The translations under genes were made by a program, and so were the position numbers. DNA of 64,000 nt, taken from Tachypleus tridentatus. Lineage: Eukaryota > Arthropoda > Merostomata > Xiphosura > Limulidae. The stretch is taken from assembly GCF_004210375.1 (NCBI RefSeq), contig NC_134834.1, forward strand, positions 94,492,170 to 94,556,169. The letters run 5' to 3'. The notes under the pieces were generated by a model. The model saw only the letters and a program-made list of their open reading frames with translations. It made no database searches and was not told where the DNA came from. Position 1 is the first letter of the stretch; each line of letters starts with the position of its first letter. Shown piece after piece: positions 35,151 through 45,182 of the stretch.

Positions 35151-35421
35151 TCTTTCCTCTCTCTTCCTCTTTTCTTTCTCAATCTTTTATTTCTATTCTC
35201 TCTTCTCAGTTGATGCTCTTCTCTTTAAATGTCTTGTTATTGTTGTTTGTTAACAAACATTTGTAAGATCACTGTCTTTGATCCCAAGTTTGTAACCTCT
35301 CTCTGTCCAATTATCAAAGTCAGAAGATATGCTACTACAGCTGTGGAAAATAAAACTCTATTTTCGTTACTATTCATGTCTTCTTTTACTGCCATTCACC
35401 TTTGTATCATCCTGGCTGGCT

Positions 35422-36560
35422 TGCCGATAGCAGGTTTTTTTATGTATAAGAATGTGGATTAGCTTCTTTACGGTAGGTGTCTGTGACTTTCTGGCAACAA
35501 ATTTCCAGAATAAGAAAAACATTACACGGTCCAACTGTTTTAATATATTAAAACAAGTAAAATGTATAGTTTGTTTCTTTGTTTTGAATTTAGCGCAAGG
35601 CTACACGAGAGCTACCTGCACTAGCCATCTCTAAATTTCTAAATTAGCTTTGTTTATTCTTTAAATTTCGCGCAAGGCTATACGAGGGTTATATGCGCTA
35701 GCCGACCCTAATTTAGTAGTGTAAGACTAGAGGTGAGGCAGCTAGTCATCACCACCCACCGCCAGCTCATGGGCTACTCTTTTATCAACGAATAATGGGA
35801 TGATTGTTACGTTATAACGCCCTCACGGCTAAAAGGGCGATATGTGTGGTGTGAAAGGGATTCAAATCCGTGGCTCTCAGATTATGAGTTGAGCACCTTG
35901 AACAACTGGCCATGCTGGGCCAGTAAAATGTACAGACAAATGTTTATTACACAGTTAATTACCACAGCTGTATACAGAGGTTTAAGCAATTGTCTTTTTT
36001 TTTTACATAAGTACTCACAGGCTGTTTCAGTTACTTCACAACACAGCTGACAAGTATAATTATTATCCTGTTGTTATAATATAAACAGGAATAATTTCAT
36101 TTACGTTACACGTTGTTTACTACAGATGTATCCAGAACTGTACATATTTGTCTATTTGCGTCAAAGGTCCACCCAGATTTGTTAAATTACTTTCGAAAAC
36201 AATTCAAAGGACATATTACTGTTCTATACTTTGTTGTTACAATACAATTTGTGATAACTTTATTTAAAAATACAGTACTATACACTTTTATAACTAAACT
36301 TACAAACAGTCTTGATCTATTTGACTACATCTTTTACTGATTTCGTCTTACTTAAACTAAATTTTGTAGACGTATTTATAAACATCCCAAATGAGGCTTT
36401 GAACTACGAGGTATGATTTAACAATACTTGATCAAAACAACGAGAAAACCTTGAAGGTTTTGGTAACATAATGCAATGATTTAAGAATCAAATTATAACA
36501 ATGGAATTACACAAGGTATGATTCTTACATAGCCATGTACACTATGATCAACTATCACTT
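35422..36560 (-). repeat. Right LTR of gypsy element (5' LTR), SINE-interrupted
   Basis: Counterpart of 29956..30567. A plausible start is TGCCGATAG at 35422. Split by a 355-bp SINE insertion (35567..35921). Right boundary uncertain; a Tc1 element begins at about 36576. Confidence 0.7.
35567..35921 (-). mobile_element. SINE-A with duplicated tail, 11-bp TSD
   Basis: A full SINE-A (35648..35921) is followed, reading on the minus strand, by a second copy of its last roughly 75 bp (35567..35640). One TSD, AGTAAAATGTA (35556..35566 and 35922..35932), encloses both, so they entered together. Confidence 0.9.
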
Positions 36561-36575
36561 TTGAATACATTCAGT

Positions 36576-37685
36576 GGCCACTTTATTAGGTACACCTATC
36601 TATTACTGAGTAGGACCTCCCTTTTGTTTCCAGAACAGCTTGAATTCTTCACAACATGGATTCAACAAGGTGCTGGAAACATTTCTTAGGGATTTTGGTC
36701 CATGCTGACTTGATAGCATTATGCAGTTCTTGTAGGTTTGTCGGCCACAAATTCATGCTGCAAACCTTGAGGTGATGCTTGCTTTGCGGCATGGCGCATC
36801 ATTCTGCTGGAAGTAGCCATTGGAAAACGGATCGATTGTGGCCATAAAGGGATATACATGTTCAGCAACAATGATCAGGTACGCTGTAGTATTCAAATAA
36901 TGGTTAACAGGTATTAAGGAGCCTAATATGTGCCAAGAGAAACATCCTCACACCACCATTACACAACTACCACCACCAGGCTATACCGTTGACACAAGGC
37001 AGGATGGACCCATGGATTGATGCTGTTTACGCCAAATTCTGACCCAACTATCTGCATGTCGTTGTATAGGCTGAGATTCGTCAGACCAGGGGAAGTTTCT
37101 CCAATCTTCAATTGTCCAGTTTTTGGTGATCTCGTGCCAACTGTAAACTCATCTTCCTGTTCTTAGCTGACATGAGTAAAACCCGGCGTGGTCTTCTGCT
37201 GCTATAGCCCATCCACTTCACAATTCAACATGTTGTGCGTTCAGAAATGCCCTGCTGTACATCACTGCTATAGAGTGGTTATTTGAATATTTGTAGCCTT
37301 CCTGTCATCTTGAACGAGTCTGGTCAGTCTTCTCTGATCTCTCTCATCAAGAAAGTGTTTTTGCTCATAAAACTGCCGCTCATTGGATGATTTTTGTTTT
37401 TCGTACAATTTAAACTCTAGAGACTGTAGTGCGTGAAAATCTCAAGAGGTCAGCAGTTTCCGAGATGCCGGATCCACCAAGCCTGACACCAACAATCAAT
37501 CCAGGTCAAAGTCACTCAGATCACGCATCTTCCCCATTCTAATATTTGGTCGAACAACAACTGAACCTCTTAACCATGTCTGCATGCTTTATATATATAC
37601 TGAGTTTCAGGAACACGATTCTCTGTTTGATTATTTGCGTTAAAGTGAGTAATGAGTGTATAACTATATTTAACAATTAAAATAG
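36576..37685 (-). mobile_element. Tc1-like transposon fossil
   Basis: The left end CAGTGGCCACTTTATTAGG, then TACACCT, matches from memory the terminal repeat of a Tc1-like family seen in many animal genomes. The opposite end is decayed. Transposase traces on the minus strand: WSDESQPIQRHAD (first Asp), FQQNDAPCRKASI (second) and a C-terminal KQKGGPTQ. The region carrying the third catalytic residue is deleted. Confidence 0.82.
36590..37540 (-). pseudogene. Tc1-type transposase, multiply broken
   Basis: From the right: HTH-like phrases near 37500-37420 (MGKMRDLSDFD, VVGVRLGGSG), then PLLRFSRTTV, SDESQ at about 37085, FQQNDAPC at about 36800, a deletion joining the second-Asp region to LSSQHGPKSLRNVSSTLL, and a C-terminal remnant. 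No long ORF survives. Confidence 0.75.
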
Positions 37686-38060
37686 TCCTTTTACACCTAA
37701 TGTGAAACATGATAAAACCTTTTGTTACTCTTACTGGTTGATTCAGGAAAATGTGGATAATGATGCACCTATTAGTATATTTTTGTAGTTTACCGAACGC
37801 AGAAGAACGTCCATCATTTCCATTGTGCATTTGTGCGAGGTAATATGTAAGAATCATTTAGTGTCCATGTTAACAGTAGCACCTATTGAATTACATTTCT
37901 TACAATATTTGAAATAGATATGGAGACAGAGGACAAAGTGGGTATACAATGAATATTATATTAAGCAAATATGCACAAGGATAAGGACAATGCATTGTGA
38001 CAGAATATATATATAAAGCAATGAATGCATTGTTCATAACATTTGGTATGTGAGCAGTTT
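37686..38060. other. Unannotated interval
   Basis: May contain the lost ends of the flanking Tc1 fossils. No terminal repeat could be placed. Confidence 0.35.
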
Positions 38061-38064
38061 ACTT

Positions 38065-38940
38065 TGCATATAATTTGAAATTATGCTTTCATGCTCACGT
38101 GAAGTTGATCAATGAAGAACTGGAATGCTGCTACAAATATCCTGTAACACTTTCTACAAGTTATTTCGTTATCCCTAAATTTTCTCAATATCCATGTAAC
38201 CACATATGGCTTCAATGATGTTGAAGTCTGAACTTTGTGAATGCATAACACCTTTGTGAGTGGTTCATTAGCCTCTTTAGGTTCCAAACAGGTTTTCACT
38301 ACATTGGCTGCAAACTTGTTGTCATGTTGAAATATGAAACTCTTGCTAATTAAATGCGTTACTGATGGAATAGCACAGATAATTGGAATCTACTTTTATA
38401 GGTTGTCAGTCAGGGTATCTTCGTTTTTATGTAGGTCACCTACACACTTGACCAAGATGCAACCCCATAGTTGTGATGATCTATCCCCATGGTTTATTGT
38501 TCCTAATGTACAATGACTGTTGCACCACTATGTAGTCCGATTTCGAACAAATTGACACTGATTATTGCCAAGTTGATCAAACTTGGACTGGTATGTGGCA
38601 GCACTTTCTTCCAGTTTTGATCACCCGACTGTTACCAGTTTCACTCTTGTCATCAGCTTCTACTGCGACAGTCTTGGACTAATTTGTATGATATTGTTTC
38701 TGAAAAACAAACAAACCAGAAACACTTTAATATTTATATTTGTAATAAGGTTATTATTTCTACTGGAAGTTCGTTGCCCAACATGAAGGTAATTTTTCCT
38801 TTTTTTGACAATTTCATTGTCAATAATCCTCTTGCACATGGTACTGGATGTAACGTTAAGTTGAGCTGCGAACTGACTGATAGCAGTAGCCTTCTTTAGT
38901 CAAAACGTTCATTTATACTCCAAGTTGTGTGTAATTTCCT
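38065..38940 (-). pseudogene. Second Tc1-type transposase fossil
   Basis: Minus strand. An N-terminal HTH trace is KATAISQFAAQLNVTSSTM at about 38830..38895. The core region has GCILVKCVGDLHKNEDTLT (about 38400..38460). The second-Asp region is FIFQHDNKFAANVVKTCLE (about 38285..38345). C-terminal part in 38081..38299. This sequence is distinct from the element at 36.6 kb. Frameshifts and stops are frequent. Confidence 0.75.
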
Positions 38941-38996
38941 TCACAAGCGGAATGGTGTTCACCAAAAATTCCAAAGACTAGTTGTATCATTGATAT

Positions 38997-39201
38997 CCAA
39001 ACATGCTCGCCCTTTCAGCTGTGGGGGCGTTATAATGTTACGGTCAATCCCACTATTCGTTGGTAAAAGAGTAGCCCAAGAGTTTGCGGTGGGTGGTGAT
39101 GACTAGCTGCCTTCCATCTAGTCTTACACTGCTAAATTAGGGTCGGCTAGCACAGATAGCCCTCGAGTGGCTTTGTGCGAAATTCAAAAAACAAACAAAC
39201 A
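38997..39201 (+). mobile_element. 5'-truncated SINE-A, 11-bp TSD
   Basis: Starts within the body at CCAAACATGCTCGCCC and lacks the tRNA head. ATCATTGATAT lies at 38986..38996 and 39202..39212. It is inserted in or beside the upstream end of the Tc1 fossil. Confidence 0.95.
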
Positions 39202-39212
39202 ATCATTGATAT

Positions 39213-39605
39213 AGGTGCTGCTTTGCCATTGTCTGATTGGTTGCCTGTCACCTTCTGTTTCCATAATTATTTCTAATACAGCAAGCACACTATAAGTTTG
39301 AATTCAGAAAAGTGGTATTATGGTTAAAGACATTTAGAGGTGTATAATTACTTTACCTGATGTTCTTAATACCAGTATCACGATTGAAATAAAGTATGTT
39401 GTTGATATGAAAATGTTTATTACCATTAAGTGAATTTAATGTCTGTAGTTTAATTGCAAACAAACACAACTTAATAAACCAACAATAAAATGGAGACTCT
39501 ATATTTTTATATTAATTTTGTAAATTTATAACTTTTGTATTTATCTTGTAAAGAAGGAGCGTTTCATAATAATCCGTTTGCTATTTCTGAGTCATAGTTT
39601 GCTGT
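39213..39605. other. Unannotated interval
   Basis: May hold the 5' end of the Tc1 fossil; no terminal repeat found. Confidence 0.35.
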
Positions 39606-39662
39606 AACGCGCGACCCTCAGATTACGAGCCAAGCACCCTAACCACATGGCCACGTCGAGCC
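39606..39662 (-). mobile_element. SINE-A head fragment
   Basis: Only the tRNA-like head remains on the minus strand: GGCTCGACGTGGCCATGTGG to TGAGGGTCGCGCG. Confidence 0.8.
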
Positions 39663-39865
39663 TGTAAAATATAAATTACATATAGAATTAGTTTTATAAT
39701 AAAACAGCAAATTATTATACAAAATGAAAAATAAAATACCAAGAATAATTTCATACTTTGCTAAACGTATTGCAAATGAACACGTTTCTTATGAAAACCC
39801 ATTTGCTCCTAATTATTGCCAATTATCACGACTGAAAACCAACAGTTAATAGCAATTGTAGAATT

Positions 39866-40141
39866 GTTTGTTTGTTTTTTGAATTTTGCACAAAGCTACT
39901 CGAGGGCTATCTGTGCTAGCCGACCCTAATTTAGCAGTGTAAGACTAGAGGGAAGGCAGGTAGTCATCACCACCCACCGCCAACTCTTGGGCTACTCTTT
40001 TACCAACGAATAGTGGGATTGACCGTAACATTATAACGTCCCCACGGTTGAAAGGGCGAGCATATTTGGTGTGACGGGATTCAAACCAGCGACCCTCGGA
40101 TTACGAGTCGAACGCCTTAACCCACCTGGCCACGTCGGGCC
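39866..40141 (-). mobile_element. SINE-A, near full length
   Basis: Minus strand from GGCCCGACGTGGCCAGGTGG to the TTTGTGCAAAATTC tail and CAAA end. Confidence 0.93.
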
Positions 40142-40483
40142 TAATTGCAATATTAAAACAAGACTTTTATACTAACTAGAAAACAATTACCACTCATTAT
40201 CATAATTTGCAAATAAAAAAGAATACCAAACAATTATTAAATATAATATTTATTAAAATTTTCATTACTCATTTACTACCTTTCCATCAGAGACATTTTT
40301 TTTTTATTAATAGCAAAAATGTTAAGTTTTATATAACTTCTCCTTTGGGACTTATGTTCTGAATTTTGTTTGACTTCGTAAGTGTTCTAAGGTTGTAGAT
40401 ATAACCATATAATCTTTTGTAAAAGTTTTTACTGTGAAACAAGCTGAAAGAAAAGTTTTTATTTTTATTTTGTATAAACGTTT
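40142..40483. other. Unannotated interval
   Basis: AT-rich; nothing recognisable. Confidence 0.35.
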
Positions 40484-40607
40484 TTGTTTGTTTGGAATTA
40501 ACCACAAAGCTACACAATGGGCTATCTGTCTTCTGCCTACCACGGGTATCGAAACTCGGTTCCTAGTGATGTGAGTGCACATTCATTATGCTGTGCCACT
40601 GGCGGGT
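40484..40607 (-). mobile_element. SINE-C copy
   Basis: Minus strand: CCAGTGGCACAGCATAATG head, AACCGAGTTTCGATACCCG B-box, AGATAGCCCATTGTGTAGC tail. Confidence 0.9.
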
Positions 40608-40996
40608 ATTGAAGATGCCAGTGACGTATAAACATAGTACCTTCTTTTCGTTCGTAATAGCAGCATGTGTTGGAAAGATCAATTGTTTTCTATGCAACTT
40701 CTGTGGCTTGTGGATTACGTCTGTGGCATTTATCATGTGTTTCAGGAAAACTGTCTGAGGATATAATTAACAGATACACCACAATTCAATATCACAAAAA
40801 GATCCTATGTACAGTGTATCTGGAATCTCACCCCACGAAACTTCAGTAATCTTCTTAGATATTCAAAGCTTTTGTTGTATCTGATAATAATACACGTAAG
40901 TCATAAGGGGCCACATTGAAAGGTTTTAACTCTCAATCACGACACCAATGTCTTTGTGATAAGTTGTAAACTTATCCTTTCGCGTGCTTGTCATTA
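40608..40996. other. Unannotated interval
   Basis: The short ORF 40667..40849 has no motif. Nothing else recognised. Confidence 0.35.
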
Positions 40997-41138
40997 TCAC
41001 AGTGATCACCAAGATGGCGGCGTAAACAAAAGCACAATATGCTGGAGGACGTTTTTTCGCAACCTGATCACAGTGATCACCAAGATGGCGGCGTAAACAA
41101 AAGCACAGTATGCTGGAGGACGTTTTTTCGCAACCTGA
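40997..41138. repeat. 71-bp tandem duplication with YY1-like motif
   Basis: Two copies (40997..41067 and 41068..41138) differ at about one base. Each contains CACAGTGATCACC, CAAGATGGCGGC (resembles the YY1 consensus) and GTAAACAAA (resembles a forkhead site). Regulatory function is not shown. Confidence 0.85.
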
Positions 41139-41163
41139 GATAAAATGATGTCGTGTGAGGACA

Positions 41164-41495
41164 GTCATTCATTCAATCACCACTTGAATCCATCAAGGAA
41201 CATAGGGCCGCAATCGCTTGCGGATTCTTCAACAGGTATTTAAGTGAGTAGGTTGTTAGCCCACTGCACCGAGCCGTCCCTAATTTAGTAGTGTAAGACT
41301 AGAGGGAAGGCAGCTAGTCATCACCACCCACCGCCAACTCTTGGGCTACTCTTTAACCAACGAATAGTGGGATTGACCGTCACATTATAACGCTCCCACG
41401 GCTGGGAGGGCGAGCATGTTTGGCGCGACGCGGGCGCGAACCCGCGACCCTCTGATTACGAGTCGCACGCCTTACGCGCTTGGCCATGCCGGGCC
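41164..41495 (-). mobile_element. Chimeric SINE-A with foreign tail, 12-bp TSD
   Basis: Minus strand: normal SINE-A head and body from 41495 to about 41272 (AAATTAGGGACGGCT). There the usual AGATAGCCC tail is replaced by about 108 bp of unrelated sequence containing GGGCTAACAACCTACTCAC and ending in a TGAATGAATGA-type repeat. CGTGTGAGGACA at 41152..41163 and 41496..41507 encloses head, body and new tail, so they were inserted as one unit. Confidence 0.9.
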
Positions 41496-41859
41496 CGTGT
41501 GAGGACAACGTTTGAATAATTCGGAGGAGCCAGTCTTTCTTTCCATCTTTAAGACAGTTCACACTAGTAGCACTAACCTGGTCTGTGTGTGTGTGAATAA
41601 TATTTTCAGAGAGGTAACAAATCTTTACATAGTTGGATACGTCATGTCTTTTGCAGATTAACATTGTAAGTGACTATTACTGAGAAGCGTCTGGTTGATC
41701 ACATCCTCAGTCCGTTTCTCGAATGTTAACGAATGTCATTATCTTTATTTCAGAAAATATAACGAACTCTCGATTTCTAGCACTTCTTATAACTCATTTA
41801 CAACGATTCCTAGTCTTTTAAAGGAATTTTGTTTCCCTGATTTCTTTAGCTACATAGGG

Positions 41860-41982
41860 GTTGTGACACCCCGCTAGTACAGCGGTATGTCTCCGGATTT
41901 ACAACGCTAAAATCAGGGGTTAGATTCCCCACGGTGGGCTCAGCAGATAGCCTAATGTGGCTCTGCTCTAAGAAAACAAACA
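41860..41982 (+). mobile_element. SINE-B with 12-bp TSD
   Basis: CCCCGCTAGTACAGCGG head to AAGAAAACAAAC end. AGCTACATAGGG lies at 41848..41859 and 41983..41994. Confidence 0.95.
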
Positions 41983-41994
41983 AGCTACATAGGG

Positions 41995-42805
41995 TATCGT
42001 TCCGTTGTACTTTTTAAAAATCATAAACGGGAAGTGAGGTTTGTATAGAACATTCTGTATAATTATAATCTTTGAACTCGCTATATACTGTGTAAACTCT
42101 AATTTATAAGTCAAGAAAAGCATAAGATGTTTTATAAAACTGTGTGAGTGGAAGAGGTAAGAAGATTCCCCCCCATTTCACACCAAATTGCGATAATTAG
42201 AGATGTTAAATTTAGGCAATATAGACAGTTGCCTAAGGCAGTAGTGCACAATGAGTTTGTTTTTTTAATGGTGTCTTCCCTTTTAAACATGCTTTTTTGT
42301 TTCCACTCCCTCACCCCCTCTAACCTGTTTGTGTATATACAGTACATGCTATTTACCTGTGTTAAAATTTGTTAGTTATTACTTACTAGTTGTTGTATTT
42401 CTATGAGAGAACTTCAAACTCTCGGAAAGACGAAGCCGAACGTGAGTAGTGGTTCAATATTTTTTCTACCCAGGGTTTCAGTTAATCTATCGCTATCGTT
42501 AATCTGAACGATTGTTGAAACGTTAAAAAGGCTTAAATTTTTATGTTACCCACGACGCTTTGTAATCTATAATGCATAAAACACAGCAATAGATCGATTA
42601 CAATCTCGGTTTCGAGAAACAACAAGCACGGTCCATACGTAATATACAGTTTGATATGGTAGGTATATTTTACTTTAATAAGTACGTTTGTTTCTCCACA
42701 TTTTTTTTTCAGACCAAGAATTTCCATTCTAACCATTAAACACGTGCCAGACTTAGCATTCATTTGTTATAATTTTACCATCGGTAGAATTAAAAAAAAA
42801 AATTA
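41995..42805. other. Unannotated interval
   Basis: Overlapping short ORFs near 42132..42375 on opposite strands and one at 42533..42763 show no motifs. Confidence 0.35.
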
Positions 42806-43026
42806 TTTGTTTCTTTGAATTCCGAGCAAAGTTACACGAGGGGTATCTACGCTAGCAATTCCTAATTTAGGAGTGTAAGACTAGAGTGAAGGTAATTAGT
42901 CATTACCACCCACGGCTAATTGTTGGACTACTCTTTTATCAACGAATAGTAGGATTAACCTCACTTCGAACCCGCGACCATCAGATTACGAGTCGAACGC
43001 CTTAATCCACTTTGCCATGCCGGGCC
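42806..43026 (-). mobile_element. SINE-A with internal deletion
   Basis: Minus strand. The segment between the B-box region and GAGGTTAATCCTACTATTCG is missing (about 50 bp). Confidence 0.88.
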
Positions 43027-43228
43027 GGCCCGAATAAAAAAGTAATCTTATGTTGTAGTAAGATCAAACATCCGATAAATCGGTTTCTTTCAATGATATT
43101 ATCTTATATTTTATAAATCATGTCTTCTAAAAATATGTTTTACTTTATAACTGTTTAGGTTCTGAATTTAACAAGTCTTCAGGAACACAATTGTATATGT
43201 GGCCTATTAATTCAGTTTTAAACTTTCG

Positions 43229-43333
43229 GACTGAGGCTGCACTTACGTACTTAAGACGTTAAAATTCGGGGTTCGATTCCTGATAATGGACAGAGCACAT
43301 ATAGCCCATTATATATCTTAGTGCTAAAATAAC
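43229..43333 (+). mobile_element. Diverged SINE-C copy
   Basis: TCGGGGTTCGATTCCTG B-box, GAGCACATATAGCCCATTA tail. Confidence 0.7.
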
Positions 43334-43349
43334 GACGATAAGGGTAAGC

Positions 43350-43470
43350 TGTGTGTATGTGTTTCTATAGAAGGTCACATCAGGCTATCTGCTGCTTCCA
43401 TCATAGGAAGAGAACAGATGATTTTTAGAAATGAAAGTCCTAAGACTTATCGCTGTCTCAAAAGGGGAAC
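43350..43470 (-). mobile_element. Diverged SINE-B copy
   Basis: Minus strand: CCCCTTTTGAGACAGCG head, GCAGATAGCCTGATGTGACC tail, CATACACACA end. Confidence 0.7.
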
Positions 43471-43649
43471 TCAGGTTAAGCAATTGAACGACAGACCTAT
43501 GATGCCTAAAGTTTACAATTATAAGTTTTACATCTTTAAAAGCCTGCTCTAACCTTACTAAGCTCACTTGCATTCTCTAACGCAAACTTAAACAACTGAT
43601 TGTCTGCTCTCTGAATATGCAAATAATCGAATCTCTGATATTATCATTG

Positions 43650-43970
43650 GTTTGGGTTGGTTTTGAATTTCGTGCAAAGTTATTCGAGTGCTGCCAGAGA
43701 TAGTCGTCCCTAACTTAGTAGTGACAGACTAGCGGGAAGAAAGCTACTCAACAACACCCATCGTCAATCACTTACCAACGAAAACTGGGACTGACCGACA
43801 CATTATAACATCCTCACGACTAAAAGAAGATCATATTTGATGACGAGAATTTGAACCCGTGACCCTCTGATTATTCGAGCGTCTTAACCACCAGAAGGCA
43901 GATTGCCCTCGTGTAGCTTTGCGCGAAATTCAAAAACAAACAACCTTAACAACCAGACCATGCCAGGCCT
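43650..43970 (-). mobile_element. Old SINE-A carrying a nested SINE tail
   Basis: A diverged minus-strand SINE-A whose head is split at 43895..43944 by a short plus-strand SINE tail insertion. Body phrases CGTCCCTAACTTAGTAGTG and CATTATAACATCC are recognisable. Confidence 0.85.
43895..43944 (+). mobile_element. Minimal SINE-A tail nested in a SINE-A
   Basis: About 50 bp: GATTGCCCTCGTGTAGC and TTTGCGCGAAATTC, then CAAAAACAAAC. Flanked by CTTAACCACCAG (43883..43894) and CTTAACAACCAG (43945..43956), a 12-bp TSD with one mismatch. Confidence 0.85.
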
Positions 43971-44535
43971 CTTTGGTATTGTCAGTCTGGAAACATTGTC
44001 CCTCTGGGGTGGGGGAGCGAACAGTTTACTTGTTATCAAAATATTTTTGCTTGCATACAGCAGATGACATCAAAGTAAATACAAAAGAAATCTAGAGAAG
44101 TACGTAGTGACGCTACAGTTTGCGGTACAAACAAAATATTTTCGATATATAATTATTATTTTTTCACAGATGTTCTAACCAAAGTGACTTTTTAATATTC
44201 CTTCAGGCGGGGTTTGTAATTCCACAGAACAAATAATACACGTGACTGAAACATAAAAGCATATGTGGTGAGTCTAAGGTAATAATTAAGATTTATAAAA
44301 CAAGTCAGTTGGTTTGGTAGCGTCGAAATATGAGGAATCTGGAAAAGTCGTGACTTATGTCGCACGTGATGTACACGAGACTGTATGTTCCTAGAATGAA
44401 ATATTATCATGCTAGTTCTACGATGTAACAGTCAAGTTATGAATTCATTACTTATTTTGAAAGTGAGTTAAATAATTCGTCTTTTTTTAACAGTTCGCCA
44501 GAAATTCATAAAATTAATTTGTCTTATTTATCTTC
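43971..44535. other. Unannotated interval
   Basis: Nothing recognisable. Confidence 0.35.
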
Positions 44536-44970
44536 ATAAATATACCAGTACTGTTTGTTGTATATCCATGTAATTACTTATCTATATAAACACACCAGTA
44601 CTGTTTGTTGTATGTCCATGAAACGACTTATCTATACAAATATACCAGTACTGTTTGTTGTATATCCATGTAACGCTTATCTATACAAATGTAACGCTTA
44701 TCTATATAAATATACCAGTACTATACCAGTACTGTTTGTTGTATATCCATGTAACGCTTATCTATACAAATATACCAGTACTGTTTGTTGTATATCCATG
44801 TAACGCTTATCTATATAAATATACCAGTACTGTTTGTTGTATATCCATGTAACGCTTATCTATATAAACATACCAGTATAAATATACCAGTACTGTTTGT
44901 TGTGTATCCATGTAACGACTTATCTATATAAACATACCAGTACTGTTTGTTGTATATCCATGTAACGACT
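44536..44970. repeat. About 50-bp minisatellite, 8-9 copies
   Basis: Unit contains ATACCAGTACTGTTTGTTG, TATATCCATGTAACG and CTTATCTATA. Some units are shortened internally (44690-44735 and 44873-44890). ORFs in this array are translations of the repeat. Confidence 0.93.
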
Positions 44971-45058
44971 TTGCAGGGTGTGGATCGATCTCCACCAACA
45001 TTTCCATGGATATTCATCAGTTTCATGCGGGGATAAATAAACATTTCCACTTTTGCGC

Positions 45059-45182
45059 GCCCCCAGTGGCTCAGCAGTATGTCTGCGAACTTACAACGCT
45101 AAAATCGGGTTTCGATACCCGTGGTGGACATAGCACAGACAGCCCATTGTGTAGCTTTGTGCTTAATTCAAAACAACAATAA
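45059..45182 (+). mobile_element. SINE-C, near consensus
   Basis: CCCCCAGTGGCTCAGCAG head, TCGGGTTTCGATACCCG B-box arm, CACAGACAGCCCATTGTG and TAGCTTTGTGCTTAATTC tail. Confidence 0.93.

Larger units (their letters stand above)
31050..35421 (-). mobile_element. Gmr1-like Ty3/gypsy element, internal region
   Basis: On the minus strand the domains run gag (about 35.15-34.3 kb), protease/linker (34.2-33.8), integrase (33.6-32.6), RT (32.5-31.6) and RNase H (31.4-31.1). Most gypsy elements have integrase last; integrase before RT with gypsy-type sequences is the known Gmr1 arrangement. All domains carry stops and frameshifts. A SINE-C sits inside at 33.9 kb. No primer-binding site could be assigned. 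Confidence 0.85.

Noticed and set aside
31050-35421. Integrase-before-RT order as a later rearrangement of a standard gypsy element
   Set aside because: The integrase C-terminal module runs into the RT lead-in on the same strand with no repeat, inversion or missing segment between them.
37855-37905. Right terminal repeat of the Tc1 fossil near CAGTAGCACCTATTG
   Set aside because: The match to the left end is too short and the alignment of the element's 5' region points to an end near 37685.
44555-44852. ORFs of 82 and 65 codons
   Set aside because: They translate the 50-bp minisatellite; the repeated peptide reflects the DNA repeat.
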